Assembly (NCBI RefSeq): GCF_052060035.1
Contig: NZ_JBPOEA010000001.1
Coordinates: 496,001 to 560,000 of the forward strand
Source of the DNA: Fodinibius sp052060035
GTDB lineage: Bacteria; Bacteroidota; Rhodothermia; Balneolales; Balneolaceae
Direction: 5' to 3'
DNA length: 64,000 nt
The notes beneath the pieces were generated by a model that saw only the letters and a program-made list of their open reading frames with translations, was not told the DNA's origin and made no database searches. Positions 34,618-43,931 of this stretch are shown here, piece by piece; within the stretch, counting starts at the first letter, position 1, and every line of letters begins with the position of its first letter. The position numbers and the translations under genes are program-made.

Positions 34618-37137
34618 TCACGGATGCCTAATATTTGATTTTTGTTCAAATACGGTTAAGAGAGCAGGTAATAAGAATAATGCCGCAAATAGGGTCAATC
34701 CAATACCTAAAACGGCCATTTCTCCTATTGATCTCATTCCCGGATGTATGGAAAAAAGAAGACCGGCAAAGCCGAGCATCGTAGTAATTGCACTTACGGT
34801 AATATGTTCACCGGTTGAGGTAAGAACCTTGCGGATCGAACCCTTGCCTTCTTCCAGATATCGATGGACCAGATGGATGCCACTGTCGTCACCAATACCC
34901 AAGACCGTAGGCAGCACTACAAGGTTGTAGAAATTGAGCTTCCATCCCACAATTTCAAGTAATCCGAACATCCAAAGAAAACTGGCTGTAAGCGGAAGTA
35001 AAGCTAAAATCATCCATTTTATCTTGCGCAAAACTATAAGTTTAAAGATGATGATGAATAGGATAGTGAGGGTGACCATAATGGGTGTTTCTTCTATCAT
35101 CAGCCGGAGCATATCAGAGGCGACAATTGAGGTTGATCCCGCATAAAATGTTTGCCCATTGGGAATGGTGATTTCACCAACATCATCAGCAAAAAGTATT
35201 GAATTACGTCCGTCAGCAAGCCCAACAGATGGATGTATAATCACTAAAGTGCCAATTTCTCCCGTTTTAGAGGTAAAGGGATCTTTTATGAAGGCAGGAA
35301 CATCCTCCAATGGAATGAAACTCTTTGTGGATGCTGCCTGACGTAATTGTGCTATCTGTGGATCATTTGAATCTTTAAGGAATGGGTCTTGAAGTAGCTC
35401 ACGGATATCATTAATGCGATTTAACTGCTTTTGAGCAGCAACACTGTCTTCCCGGTAACGATCCTGGAAGATTTCTACTGATCGTATGGTGGGTGTTAAG
35501 GTATCGGTAGCTATATGGCTACGAAGTTGATTGGCTACAGCAATAGCTTGGCTGGGGGTATCAACAATTATGTAAGCTGCATTGCGGGTTTTCCGGTCAC
35601 TATACACCTTATTCATTTCATCACGCAATACGGTATATTCCTTATATTCCGGTTCTAACTTTGCGAAATCATATTCAAATTTTAAATTAGGAAGTTCGAC
35701 AACGGTTACTGCTGTTATAATGAGCGCAATGGCTATAATTATATATGATATTGTCAGGTTTCTACGGGATTGTTGTTTTGCAGGCGTCGAAGTATCTTCT
35801 TGCACTTTTTTAAGAGGATGATCGGATAAATTAAGCCACTTGATTTGTTCAAGAATTACTAACAAGGCCGGCAGTACAAAGATATAGGCAATAATAGAGA
35901 GAAGAAGGCCTACGCCCGCAATAAATCCGAATTCACTGAATCCTTTAAAGTCTGCCAGCATAAGAATAAAAAATGCTGCGGCTGTTGTTATCCCCACAAT
36001 GGCAATAGCCTGTCCTGTAGTCATAAATGTTTTTATAAGGGCATCAGGTATGGAATTCGTTTCTCGTTCCTCGGTGTATCGAGCAAAAAAATGGATCCCA
36101 AAATCTATACCCATTCCAAAAAGAAGCAACCCCAAGGTAGCGGTCATGATGGTTAGTTTTTGATAGGCCAGCCATGCAATTCCAAAAGTAAGGGTTAAGC
36201 TGAATGCCATGGGTAGAGCAACAATGAGCGCATGAGCCGGAATATGGCGAAACTGTTTAAGCATCAGACTAAAGGAAAAATAGTCACCGGCTTGAGATCG
36301 ATAGCTTTTGTATTGAAAGTAGAGCACTACAAATACAAGCAGTAGTAATGCTCCGGCCCCAAAAGAGTTTATGATATCTTTGGTAATAGCTTGTACTTCG
36401 ATGAGTGTCCGGATCAGCCGTCCTGCCAAAACAATATTCATATTGGGATGAAAGTCGGCCGGTCTTATCCGATTGACAAGGTTTTGCAGCTCGCTATAGG
36501 TATTACGAACAAAGGTGAGGTCGGTTTGGGATCCGCTCGGAAATAGTTTGACCGCTAGTGCAGTGGAATCCGGTGAGATAGCATATTCGGCTCCAATAAG
36601 CTCATTGTACAGGTTGCTTAGCTCGTTGCCCAGAGAATCCAACTCAGAAGATTCTTCATCATCCAGTTCAAAATAAAACGGGTTTGCTTCTTCTTTTGCC
36701 TTATCAATTTTTTGAACCAGGTAATCTTGCAGTTGATCCAACTCTTTATCGGTAGCGAAATAAAGGGCATTTTCTTTTATGAAGGTTATCTCTTTGCGAT
36801 ATTCTGCACGGACAAAATATGGATTGCCGTTTGCCTGCTGCATTTGTAATGCTTGAGGAATGAGTGCTTCGGCAAATGCTTTATTTGCTTCCAGTGAAGG
36901 GCTCTCTATAATTACAGCCACTTCATGTTCGGCACCAACTTGTTCTTGAAGCTTTTGCAGGGCTTGTACGCTGGGATAATCGTCTGGAATAAGCTCAGAA
37001 AGGTCGGTATCAACCCGAAGGTTGGTGGCCAGTACCAATCCTATGATGCTTAAAACGAGGCTAACTACAAGAGCTGAAATTGGAAAACGAATAATGGATT
37101 TTAAGATCCGTTGTAACCTGTTAAAAATCGTTTCCAT
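34618..37137 (-). CDS. MMPL/RND-superfamily exporter
   Basis: 839 aa with two repeats of one N-terminal helix, a large periplasmic loop and a five-helix bundle (about 12 membrane segments). Motifs: ATNLRVDTDLSELIPDDYPS after the first helix; LLLFGMGIDFGIHFFARY and LPTVLGIGDDSGIHLVHRYL in the two TM4-like helices, with acidic residues expected for proton coupling. The type resembles putative lipid or hopanoid exporters (HpnN-like) rather than drug pumps. Substrate unknown. It is the downstream gene of a pair with the bactofilin-like membrane protein, 21 bp apart. Confidence 0.9.
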   Translation of the reverse strand: METIFNRLQRILKSIIRFPISALVVSLVLSIIGLVLATNLRVDTDLSELIPDDYPSVQALQKLQEQVGAEHEVAVIIESPSLEANKAFAEALIPQALQMQQANGNPYFVRAEYRKEITFIKENALYFATDKELDQLQDYLVQKIDKAKEEANPFYFELDDEESSELDSLGNELSNLYNELIGAEYAISPDSTALAVKLFPSGSQTDLTFVRNTYSELQNLVNRIRPADFHPNMNIVLAGRLIRTLIEVQAITKDIINSFGAGALLLLVFVVLYFQYKSYRSQAGDYFSFSLMLKQFRHIPAHALIVALPMAFSLTLTFGIAWLAYQKLTIMTATLGLLLFGMGIDFGIHFFARYTEERETNSIPDALIKTFMTTGQAIAIVGITTAAAFFILMLADFKGFSEFGFIAGVGLLLSIIAYIFVLPALLVILEQIKWLNLSDHPLKKVQEDTSTPAKQQSRRNLTISYIIIAIALIITAVTVVELPNLKFEYDFAKLEPEYKEYTVLRDEMNKVYSDRKTRNAAYIIVDTPSQAIAVANQLRSHIATDTLTPTIRSVEIFQDRYREDSVAAQKQLNRINDIRELLQDPFLKDSNDPQIAQLRQAASTKSFIPLEDVPAFIKDPFTSKTGEIGTLVIIHPSVGLADGRNSILFADDVGEITIPNGQTFYAGSTSIVASDMLRLMIEETPIMVTLTILFIIIFKLIVLRKIKWMILALLPLTASFLWMFGLLEIVGWKLNFYNLVVLPTVLGIGDDSGIHLVHRYLEEGKGSIRKVLTSTGEHITVSAITTMLGFAGLLFSIHPGMRSIGEMAVLGIGLTLFAALFLLPALLTVFEQKSNIRHP

Positions 37138-37158
37138 AGGGTTAACCTGCTAAAAGTG

Positions 37159-38277
37159 TTAAATGGCATTTCCTCTCATTGTCCAGAAATACCGTAAAAC
37201 AGAACCAAGCCCATAGAAAATTAGTATTACGTTTATAATCGGGCCTGCATAAGGAATCATTGTTAGTAGAAAGATAATTACCATTCCCAGTATAAGGCCC
37301 CAATAATAATCTGTGAACGCTTCTGTTTTGAAATATCGAATCGCCAATGAGCCAAATAAGAGGGCAACCAAAAGGTAACTTATTAGTAACGTGATGGTGT
37401 ACAAGGTCCATATTATAAAAGATAAGGGAATGGTAAAGATAAGCAGTAGCAGCAAAATACTAATGATAGGAATTCCCAAAAAGAGGAGTAATCCGATGAA
37501 TGTATTTTTCATATAATGCTCTTGCGAAAATCGATAAAGGTCAACGGTGGTCTGGGGGAAAATGGTCAGCAGTAACATCCCGATGATCAAAATGGAAATA
37601 GAAATCCATAAACTGAATAATAGTTTTACTGCCCATCCATCTTGTTTTTCTACAATGATAGTGAGGTTTTCAGGTGCGTTAGGTATGTCTTCAGCTTTTA
37701 TTGCACTGGAAGTAGTGAATGTAGTAGCCTCGAGGGGGTTATAATTATCTGCAAAAGTAAGGTCATTGACATAGAGGTCTACATAGCGATTTACTGTACC
37801 TCCAAGCCTTACCTCATTTCCATATATGCGAAGCCAACCCTCAATTGTACTATTTTCGAGCTGAACTTCGTTTCCGGCAATAATGACGTTCCCGCGAATG
37901 ATAGCATCAGGCGTGAGTCTTATTTCATTACCCGCAATAAAAAGATCGCCTCCTACCTCTCCGTTGATCGTGATAGATTCTCCTGCCGCAACGACCATAT
38001 CCCCTACAGATCCATTTAAGTTGATGCTTTCCGCTCCCATAATGGCATCGTCAGTAATAGTGCCTCCAATTACAATATTGTTTGCAGCCGCAAAAAGATC
38101 GTCTTCCAAATAGCCATAGATCTCCACAACTTCAGCTGCTGAGAGTACATTGTTAGACAGGGTATCACCGGAGTTTATCCGAATGGTGGAACCAAGTTTA
38201 TAGGTCGATGGCTGGGCAAGTAATATTATCGGTAAAAGAAGTAGAAACGTCGTCCAAAAGATGAATTTTTGATACAT
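37159..38277 (-). CDS. Bactofilin-like (polymer-forming) membrane protein
   Basis: The frame is open from 38385; the ATG at 38277 is preferred because it begins a signal sequence (MYQKFIFWTTFLLLLPIILL, cleaved near AQPS). Residues about 30-170 are a right-handed beta-helix-like repeat (DDLFAAANNIVIGGTITDDA, GDMVVAAGESITINGEVGGD, GNVIIAGNEVQLENSTIEGW) resembling bactofilins. Then a membrane helix near 220 and three or four more at about 255-365. The repeat domain would face the periplasm, which is unusual for bactofilins. Function unknown; co-transcribed with the MMPL exporter. Confidence 0.82.
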   Translation of the reverse strand: MYQKFIFWTTFLLLLPIILLAQPSTYKLGSTIRINSGDTLSNNVLSAAEVVEIYGYLEDDLFAAANNIVIGGTITDDAIMGAESINLNGSVGDMVVAAGESITINGEVGGDLFIAGNEIRLTPDAIIRGNVIIAGNEVQLENSTIEGWLRIYGNEVRLGGTVNRYVDLYVNDLTFADNYNPLEATTFTTSSAIKAEDIPNAPENLTIIVEKQDGWAVKLLFSLWISISILIIGMLLLTIFPQTTVDLYRFSQEHYMKNTFIGLLLFLGIPIISILLLLLIFTIPLSFIIWTLYTITLLISYLLVALLFGSLAIRYFKTEAFTDYYWGLILGMVIIFLLTMIPYAGPIINVILIFYGLGSVLRYFWTMRGNAI

Positions 38278-38526
38278 AATAACCGGGATTAATGAAAAGC
38301 CTCTTTTTAAGTAAATACTACTTTTTACTGGGTAACTGCCGTAGCGTATTACCCCTTGCAGATGTAACCTATTGATGAAAAACATTGTAGTGTATAGCCC
38401 TACAAAATTATAAATAGATTGTTTTAATCCATTGTTGCTAATTAGTTTATGGATATTATATAAATTAATTTCGGATTTTTATTTACCTTGTTAAGAACAA
38501 TCATATAAAAAAAAGGGTAGAAGATT

Positions 38527-38946
38527 ATGGACTTTTCAAATATCAACATGTTCGCAATATTGGCAGCTACGCTTTCTACTTTTTTAGTGGGATGGCTTTG
38601 GTATGGACCGCTTTTTGGTAAGTCGTGGATGAATGTTGTGGGATTATCAGAAGAGCAAGTTCAACAGGGGAATATGGCAAAAATATTTGGCTTCGCTTTT
38701 CTTTTTGAGCTCATCATGGCCTTTAATTTGGCGGTGTTCTTAACAGGGTCGCCGGAGGCCGCCGAGATGATGAATGCTACAATGGGAGCTTTTTATGGCT
38801 TTTTAGCTGGATTTGGTTGGGTGTTTTTTGCTTTGGCGGTAAACGGTTTATATGAACAAAAATCCTGGAAGTACATTTTTATCAACGGGGGATATTGGAC
38901 CGTAACTTTTACTATCATGGGATTAATTTTAGGGGCCTGGAAGTAA
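38527..38946 (+). CDS. DUF1761 family membrane protein
   Basis: 139 aa with four predicted membrane helices. The N-terminal FLVGWLWYGPLFGKSWMNVVG is the signature I associate with DUF1761 and the protein ends with a fourth helix. Function unknown. It is a single-gene unit divergent from the bactofilin-like gene. Confidence 0.82.
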   Translation: MDFSNINMFAILAATLSTFLVGWLWYGPLFGKSWMNVVGLSEEQVQQGNMAKIFGFAFLFELIMAFNLAVFLTGSPEAAEMMNATMGAFYGFLAGFGWVFFALAVNGLYEQKSWKYIFINGGYWTVTFTIMGLILGAWK

Positions 38947-39077
38947 CTGCGCACTCAATTACATTTTATGAAGTTTAATCCTTTCGGATGTTATTATACT
39001 TTTTGTTTGAATTTGCTCCTGCTTTTAAATTATTTCCATTTCACTTTCTAACAAGTATTTAACTGATTTCAAATTCA

Positions 39078-39923
39078 ATGAAATATATCGGAGCACATGT
39101 AAGTGCCGCAGGCGGCGTCGAGAATGTCCCGAAGCGGGCACATAAAATAGGAGCAAAGGCATTTGCTTTATTTACAAAGAATCAACGCAGGTGGGAAGGT
39201 CCGCCACTCACCAAAGAAAACATTGAAGGCTTTAAGGCCGGTTGCGAAGAGTTTGGGTACTCCATGGATCAGGTCATTCCCCATGATAGTTACCTAATTA
39301 ATTTGGGACATCCCGAAGAGCAACAGTTACAGAAATCCAGGAATGCTTTTTTGGATGAAATGCAGCGCTGCGAGCAGTTGGGCATCAATCTGCTCAATTT
39401 TCACCCGGGAAATCACCTCGATAAAATGAGCGTGGAAAAATGTTTAGATCGTAATGCCGAATCACTGAACTGGGCGCTGAAACAAACTGAAGGTGTAACA
39501 GCTGTCATTGAAAATACAGCCGGACAGGGGACGAGCGTAGGGTATAAGTTTGAATATTTGGCGCGAATTATTGATCAGGTTGATGATAAAGGCAGGATAG
39601 GTATATGTATTGATACCTGCCATGCTTTTGCTGCAGGATATGATTTGTCAACCGAGAAGGGGTACGAAGCCATGTGGAAGAAATTTGAGGAAAAAATCGG
39701 CTTTGAATACCTCAAGGGGATGCACCTGAATGATTCCCAAAAGGCATTGGGCAGTCGTGTTGATCGTCATGATAATATTGGAGAAGGTAACATTGGGTTG
39801 AAGGGATTTAAGCTACTAATGCAGGATAACCGTTTTGATGATATTCCAATGATTTTGGAAACCCCGAATACCGAACGCTGGCCACAGGAGATTGAAATGC
39901 TTTATGAGTTGGTTGATGAATGA
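39078..39923 (+). CDS. nfo: Endonuclease IV (AP endonuclease)
   Basis: Cleaves DNA 5' of abasic sites in base-excision repair, using three zinc ions. At 281 aa it has normal length. Conserved elements: KYIGAHVSAAGGVENVPKRA, AFALFTKNQRRW, LLNFHPGNHL, AVIENTAGQGTSVG, GICIDTCHAFAAGYD, GMHLNDSQKALGSRVDRHDN and MILETPN, supplying the His/Asp/Glu zinc ligands. Its last 22 bp overlap the end of the convergent methyltransferase gene. Confidence 0.97.
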   Translation: MKYIGAHVSAAGGVENVPKRAHKIGAKAFALFTKNQRRWEGPPLTKENIEGFKAGCEEFGYSMDQVIPHDSYLINLGHPEEQQLQKSRNAFLDEMQRCEQLGINLLNFHPGNHLDKMSVEKCLDRNAESLNWALKQTEGVTAVIENTAGQGTSVGYKFEYLARIIDQVDDKGRIGICIDTCHAFAAGYDLSTEKGYEAMWKKFEEKIGFEYLKGMHLNDSQKALGSRVDRHDNIGEGNIGLKGFKLLMQDNRFDDIPMILETPNTERWPQEIEMLYELVDE

Positions 39924-40660
39924 ACCTTTCCCAAGCGTAAAAAGAAGGGAAAGGTAACGGGTATGTTTTTGCTATTAGTAAATGTGGATTTCAATTTTGT
40001 GATAGTTTTATCAACAGGATTATACCCTTGTTCAGATTTTATTTTTTGTACGGCCGACCAGCTATTAAAATAGCCTTTCAAATGATCAAATGACCATTGA
40101 TAAGTCATTTCAAAATCAGGACTCTCAATCTCATCAAAGGGAAATGGAATAGTTTGATATTGCTTGTCCAAGTATGTTCTGTTTTCATTAAAATACTGTT
40201 CGAACGCTTCTTGATACAGTTCATCAATAATGGGATTTACCTCTGGTATGCGAATCATACCGTAACCGATTACCGCGAGCAGGGCGTTTTTTCGGGCAGT
40301 CCTGCGTACTTCGTCATAAAATTCATCGAACTTAAGCCAGTGAATAGCTTGCGCTGTGGTAATCAGATCGAAGGTGTCATGGGGGAGGCCGGAATGTTCT
40401 GCGGGGGTATTTAGATAGGTGATATTCTCCTTCTCTGGAGCATAGCTAAGTTGCTCCTCACTAATGTCATTGGCAAAAACCCGATCAAAATGATCTGAAA
40501 GGTAGTTTGCCACTTGACCAGATCCCGTAGCGCAGTCCCAAGCTGTTTTCTTTTGATGGAGATGCTCAAAAATGAAATCATACAGTCCATGGGGATAGTT
40601 GGGGCGATACTTTGCATAAAGATCAGCTTGCTCAGAAAATCGTTTCTCGGATGTTGACAT
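39902..40660 (-). CDS. Class I SAM-dependent methyltransferase
   Basis: The ATG at 40660 (MSTSEKRFSEQADLYAKYRP) is preferred over the longer frame; it sits 1 nt after the stop codon of the upstream gene, indicating translational coupling. Methyltransferase motif I is WDCATGSGQVANYL near residue 38, followed by FANDISEEQLSYAP and LITTAQAIHWLKFDEFY, typical of the UbiE/YcgJ-like group. Small-molecule substrate unknown. Possibly linked to the DUF1684 lipoprotein only by operon organisation. Confidence 0.88.
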   Translation of the reverse strand: MSTSEKRFSEQADLYAKYRPNYPHGLYDFIFEHLHQKKTAWDCATGSGQVANYLSDHFDRVFANDISEEQLSYAPEKENITYLNTPAEHSGLPHDTFDLITTAQAIHWLKFDEFYDEVRRTARKNALLAVIGYGMIRIPEVNPIIDELYQEAFEQYFNENRTYLDKQYQTIPFPFDEIESPDFEMTYQWSFDHLKGYFNSWSAVQKIKSEQGYNPVDKTITKLKSTFTNSKNIPVTFPFFLRLGKVHSSTNS

Positions 40661-40661
40661 A

Positions 40662-41591
40662 TTAATACGATTGGGCGTCTTTAAACATTTTCTCACCGGC
40701 CGGAATGGCTATCGGTAATCGGTTTTGGGACGGAGGCAGGGGACAGGTAGCATAATCGGTAAACACGCAGGGTGGATTGTATGATTTATTGAAATCGATA
40801 TAGGTATTACCATTCTCATCAGGGGTTGGAATATAGATATATCGTCCGCCTCCATAAGTCGATTCCCCGTTGGTTTTATCGCCAAAAATAATGAAAAACT
40901 TATCGCCTTTTATTGGATGATTAAGCGGTGCCAGGGTATACTCTTTGCCATCAACAGAAAATTTAAGCGTACCGTACAGGGTATCCGAAAAGCCTTCGTT
41001 TAAGACGTCAGGAACGGTAATGGGCTTGGGGTCATCAAAGGGATTAAACTCCGCTTTTATCCGCCATTTGGAGTCGATGGGGAAGCGTTGAATACCGTCA
41101 AAAGCAGTAAGGTTGGGATGTTCTTCATCCACAAGACGAATATAGTAGGTTCCGCGTCGATCAATGAGATACCATATCAGGGATTGATGCTTAAGTACGG
41201 TCCCCGATCGGGCGTTGCCGGGTATTTTTGTAATTTCCGAGACCGTATCTTGATTGTGAGTGACTACCACATCGTCGTGTACTTGAAGGGTAATGGTCGT
41301 ATCTTTTTTGGTGATAGTCCCAACTGTTGGAGCAGCTTTGGGAGGAAATACTAAGTCATTTGTTGAGTCGGCCCCAAAACTTTGTTGACCTTCTTCCAGT
41401 TCATATAAACCTGCCAGTTTTAGCCAGTCCTCAGGTCCCAGTAGGTTGTCGATGCGTACTTGATGCCAAGCGTTTACTTCTTTGAGGTGTTCAGCCTCTG
41501 TTTGTTTTTCATTAGAGCTACAGCCAATAGCCCCAACAAATAGAATGAAGATGATGAAGGTATTTTTCAGAAAGTATTGGCTGTTGATCAT
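40662..41591 (-). CDS. DUF1684 lipoprotein
   Basis: 309-aa lipoprotein with signal ending VGAIGC. The mature part carries the family features: RIDNLLGPEDWLKLAGLYEL, GNARSGTVLKHQSL, KWRIKAEFNPFD and the closing YNPPCVFTDYATCPLPPSQN then LPIAIPAGEK. The two cysteines near the end are conserved in DUF1684. Biochemical role unknown. Upstream partner of the methyltransferase gene. Confidence 0.9.
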   Translation of the reverse strand: MINSQYFLKNTFIIFILFVGAIGCSSNEKQTEAEHLKEVNAWHQVRIDNLLGPEDWLKLAGLYELEEGQQSFGADSTNDLVFPPKAAPTVGTITKKDTTITLQVHDDVVVTHNQDTVSEITKIPGNARSGTVLKHQSLIWYLIDRRGTYYIRLVDEEHPNLTAFDGIQRFPIDSKWRIKAEFNPFDDPKPITVPDVLNEGFSDTLYGTLKFSVDGKEYTLAPLNHPIKGDKFFIIFGDKTNGESTYGGGRYIYIPTPDENGNTYIDFNKSYNPPCVFTDYATCPLPPSQNRLPIAIPAGEKMFKDAQSY

Positions 41592-41679
41592 TATTGGAAA
41601 TAGTAAATAAATTAAGTTCGATTTTTTTAAACAGAAAAAGTACCCTCAGCGTTTTACGGATACCCAACAAGGATGCACT

Positions 41680-42291
41680 TCAATCCAGTATTAATTCAAT
41701 ATCCACCTGTTTGTTTTTTTGATAGAGCAGGGGAATGAAGAGTGCCATCACATAACATAGAATGCCCATCACAATGAAAGAGATTCCGATGCGAAGATCA
41801 TATTCCAGCGCATTAATCTGAACCAATAAATTATACCAATCGTGGGATTCTTTTCCCAAGCCGCCAATAAGGGGCAATTGCCGCGCACCGCCATCAGCAG
41901 CATAGGTTGCAACATCCAGCCAGCTGATGCCGAGGAGCAGGAAAGAAAATTGCAGCCCAATATATTTTCGATTAATCCAACAGTAACCGAGAATGGCCAG
42001 CGGAAGCAGAATTTGAAAAAGCGATCCCCCAAGAACTGTGAGAAATCGAAAGCCAAGCAGCCAAAAGAAGGAGTGACCGGCTTCGTGAGTGATCAGCAGA
42101 AAGGTATCGATAAATAGATAGATAATATTGAGGGGGAAGGGATAGCTGTAATTTACTGCAAAGTAGATGTTATAATTGATAGCCCAATAAACCTGGTGCA
42201 GAGAATAGATCATTAACGGTACCATCAGCAGAGAAGCCCACCACTTTTGTAAAAAAGAAATGGCTTGTTCTTTAATTTTCCCGGAATGCAT
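41680..42291 (-). CDS. Membrane protein with HExxH motif (M50-like)
   Basis: 203 aa with about five membrane helices. HEAGH in LITHEAGHSFFWLLGF lies inside or at the edge of a membrane helix, as in M50 site-2-type proteases; a second ligand could be the Asp of SWLDVATY about 60 residues later. A real protease activity is plausible but not proven, and I do not recognise the subfamily. It follows the glycosyltransferase gene by 2 bp, so the two are probably co-expressed. Confidence 0.7.
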   Translation of the reverse strand: MHSGKIKEQAISFLQKWWASLLMVPLMIYSLHQVYWAINYNIYFAVNYSYPFPLNIIYLFIDTFLLITHEAGHSFFWLLGFRFLTVLGGSLFQILLPLAILGYCWINRKYIGLQFSFLLLGISWLDVATYAADGGARQLPLIGGLGKESHDWYNLLVQINALEYDLRIGISFIVMGILCYVMALFIPLLYQKNKQVDIELILD

Positions 42292-42293
42292 TG

Positions 42294-43316
42294 CTAAGTA
42301 AATATTTCACTGAATTTTCTTTTGCCCTTCATAAAATATTCCCACACAATGGCTTTGGAAAGCAATGGGGAGGGGTTGTTCTCAACCTTGCGTTGCCGTT
42401 GCAAAAAGTGGCGTTTTTGATAGGTATTGTAAAATCCTTTCCAGAAATCGCGATGGGCTCGGTAGATTGCCTTGAATGATTCAAAATCTCCTTCGGCAAG
42501 GGTCTTAAAGGCCGCTGCAATATCGAGCAGATATCGCCCGATAAATTGCCAGGCAATAGTATGACTACTACTGTTTTTCCAGATCATTCTGAGGTTATTA
42601 CGGTAGTTGTAATAAAGTTTTCGGGGAGAATCCATCGGCAATGAACCGCCTCCCAAGTGGTAGACTGTACTTTGGGGACAATAGCGGACGCGATACCCCA
42701 TATTCCAGAGGCGCCAGCAGAGGTCAATTTCTTCCATGTGAAATTCAAAATCCTCATCAAATGGCCCAATTTTCTCAAACAGTTCTTTTCGTATGGCTAA
42801 AGCAGCGCCGCTGGCCCATAAGATATCCGATTCATGATTGTATTGTCCCTGATCTTTTTCCAAAGTATCAAACACGCGTCCGCGACAAAATGGGTATCCA
42901 AATAGATCAAGAAAACCACCCGCTGCTCCAGCGTATTCGAAATATTCGGGATTTTTATCCCAAAGCATTTTAGGTTGCACTGCGGCTATGTTTTCATTTT
43001 TCTGAAAGCATAGCGCGATGTTTTCGAGCCAATCAGGTTCTACCCGCACGTCGTTATTTAAGAAAACAAGGATATTACCATTAGCATAAGGAACAGCTCT
43101 GTTATTTCCACCACAATAGCCATAATTTTTATCAAATTCGGCAATTTTTGTACCTGGAAAGTGATCTCTTATCCATTGTTTCGACCCATCAGTTGAGGCG
43201 TTATCGGCCAGAATAATTTCGTAGTTGGGATAGTCGGTAGCAGCCACGCTCGGAAAATAAGTTTTAAGATGATGCAATGCATTCCATGATACAATAATGA
43301 TGCTAAAAAAGGGCAT
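42294..43316 (-). CDS. Family 2 glycosyltransferase (rhamnosyltransferase-like)
   Basis: 340 aa with an N-terminal GT-A fold: FSIIIVSWNALHHLKTYFPS, EIILADNASTDGSKQW, FDKNYGYCGGNNRAVPYANG and the metal-binding LVFLNNDVRVEPDWLE. Later HMEEIDLCWRLWNMGYRVRY is the conserved acceptor-side motif of WbbL-like enzymes, and TVYHLGGGS follows. The C-terminal region is basic and partly hydrophobic, suggesting membrane association. Expected to add a sugar to a surface polysaccharide or lipid-linked glycan. Confidence 0.9.
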   Translation of the reverse strand: MPFFSIIIVSWNALHHLKTYFPSVAATDYPNYEIILADNASTDGSKQWIRDHFPGTKIAEFDKNYGYCGGNNRAVPYANGNILVFLNNDVRVEPDWLENIALCFQKNENIAAVQPKMLWDKNPEYFEYAGAAGGFLDLFGYPFCRGRVFDTLEKDQGQYNHESDILWASGAALAIRKELFEKIGPFDEDFEFHMEEIDLCWRLWNMGYRVRYCPQSTVYHLGGGSLPMDSPRKLYYNYRNNLRMIWKNSSSHTIAWQFIGRYLLDIAAAFKTLAEGDFESFKAIYRAHRDFWKGFYNTYQKRHFLQRQRKVENNPSPLLSKAIVWEYFMKGKRKFSEIFT

Positions 43317-43422
43317 ATTTGATTTTTAATGACCAATAAATTGTTTTTCTTAATATTTTCTTGGAATCATAAGACGGCAGTAAAAACGTTATTATAGAGC
43401 TGAAGATGATAAAGAATCTACT

Positions 43423-43929
43423 ATGATCAAAGTTGGATTAATTTCGGATACCCATTCCTATCTCGACCCGCAGGTACTGGACTATTTTGAAGACCGTGAT
43501 GAAATATGGCATGCGGGTGATTTTGGGACCATTGAAATCGCTGATACCCTGCAAGATATAGCCCCATTAACCGGTGTTTATGGCAATATCGACGGTCAGG
43601 ATATTCGGCAGGAGTACCCGTTGCATCAACGGTTTTCGCGTGATGGGATTGATTTTTGGATGACCCATATCGGCGGAACATTGGGTCGCTATTGCATTCC
43701 AATCAGAGACGAGATGGAAAAAAATCCGCCGGATGTTTTTATTTGCGGACATTCGCATATCCTTAAAATTGGTCGTGATCAGGAAAAAGATAAAATGCTT
43801 TTTATTAATCCGGGTGCTGCCGGGCGGTATGGTTTTCAAGTGTATCGAACCTGCGTCCGATTTACTATTGATAATGGAAAGGTCCAAGATGTGGAGGTAA
43901 TAAATCTTGGGCAAAAAGGAGAAAAATAA
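43423..43929 (+). CDS. YfcE/MJ0936-family metallophosphodiesterase
   Basis: 168 aa with the calcineurin-like metal-binding motifs GLISDTHSYL, EIWHAGDFG, YGNIDG, MTHIGG and FICGHSHILK, then the typical NPGAAGRYGF. Small enzymes of this family hydrolyse phosphodiesters; the natural substrate is unknown. A lone gene that ends 2 bp before the end of the convergent desaturase gene. Confidence 0.93.
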   Translation: MIKVGLISDTHSYLDPQVLDYFEDRDEIWHAGDFGTIEIADTLQDIAPLTGVYGNIDGQDIRQEYPLHQRFSRDGIDFWMTHIGGTLGRYCIPIRDEMEKNPPDVFICGHSHILKIGRDQEKDKMLFINPGAAGRYGFQVYRTCVRFTIDNGKVQDVEVINLGQKGEK

Positions 43930-43931
43930 TC

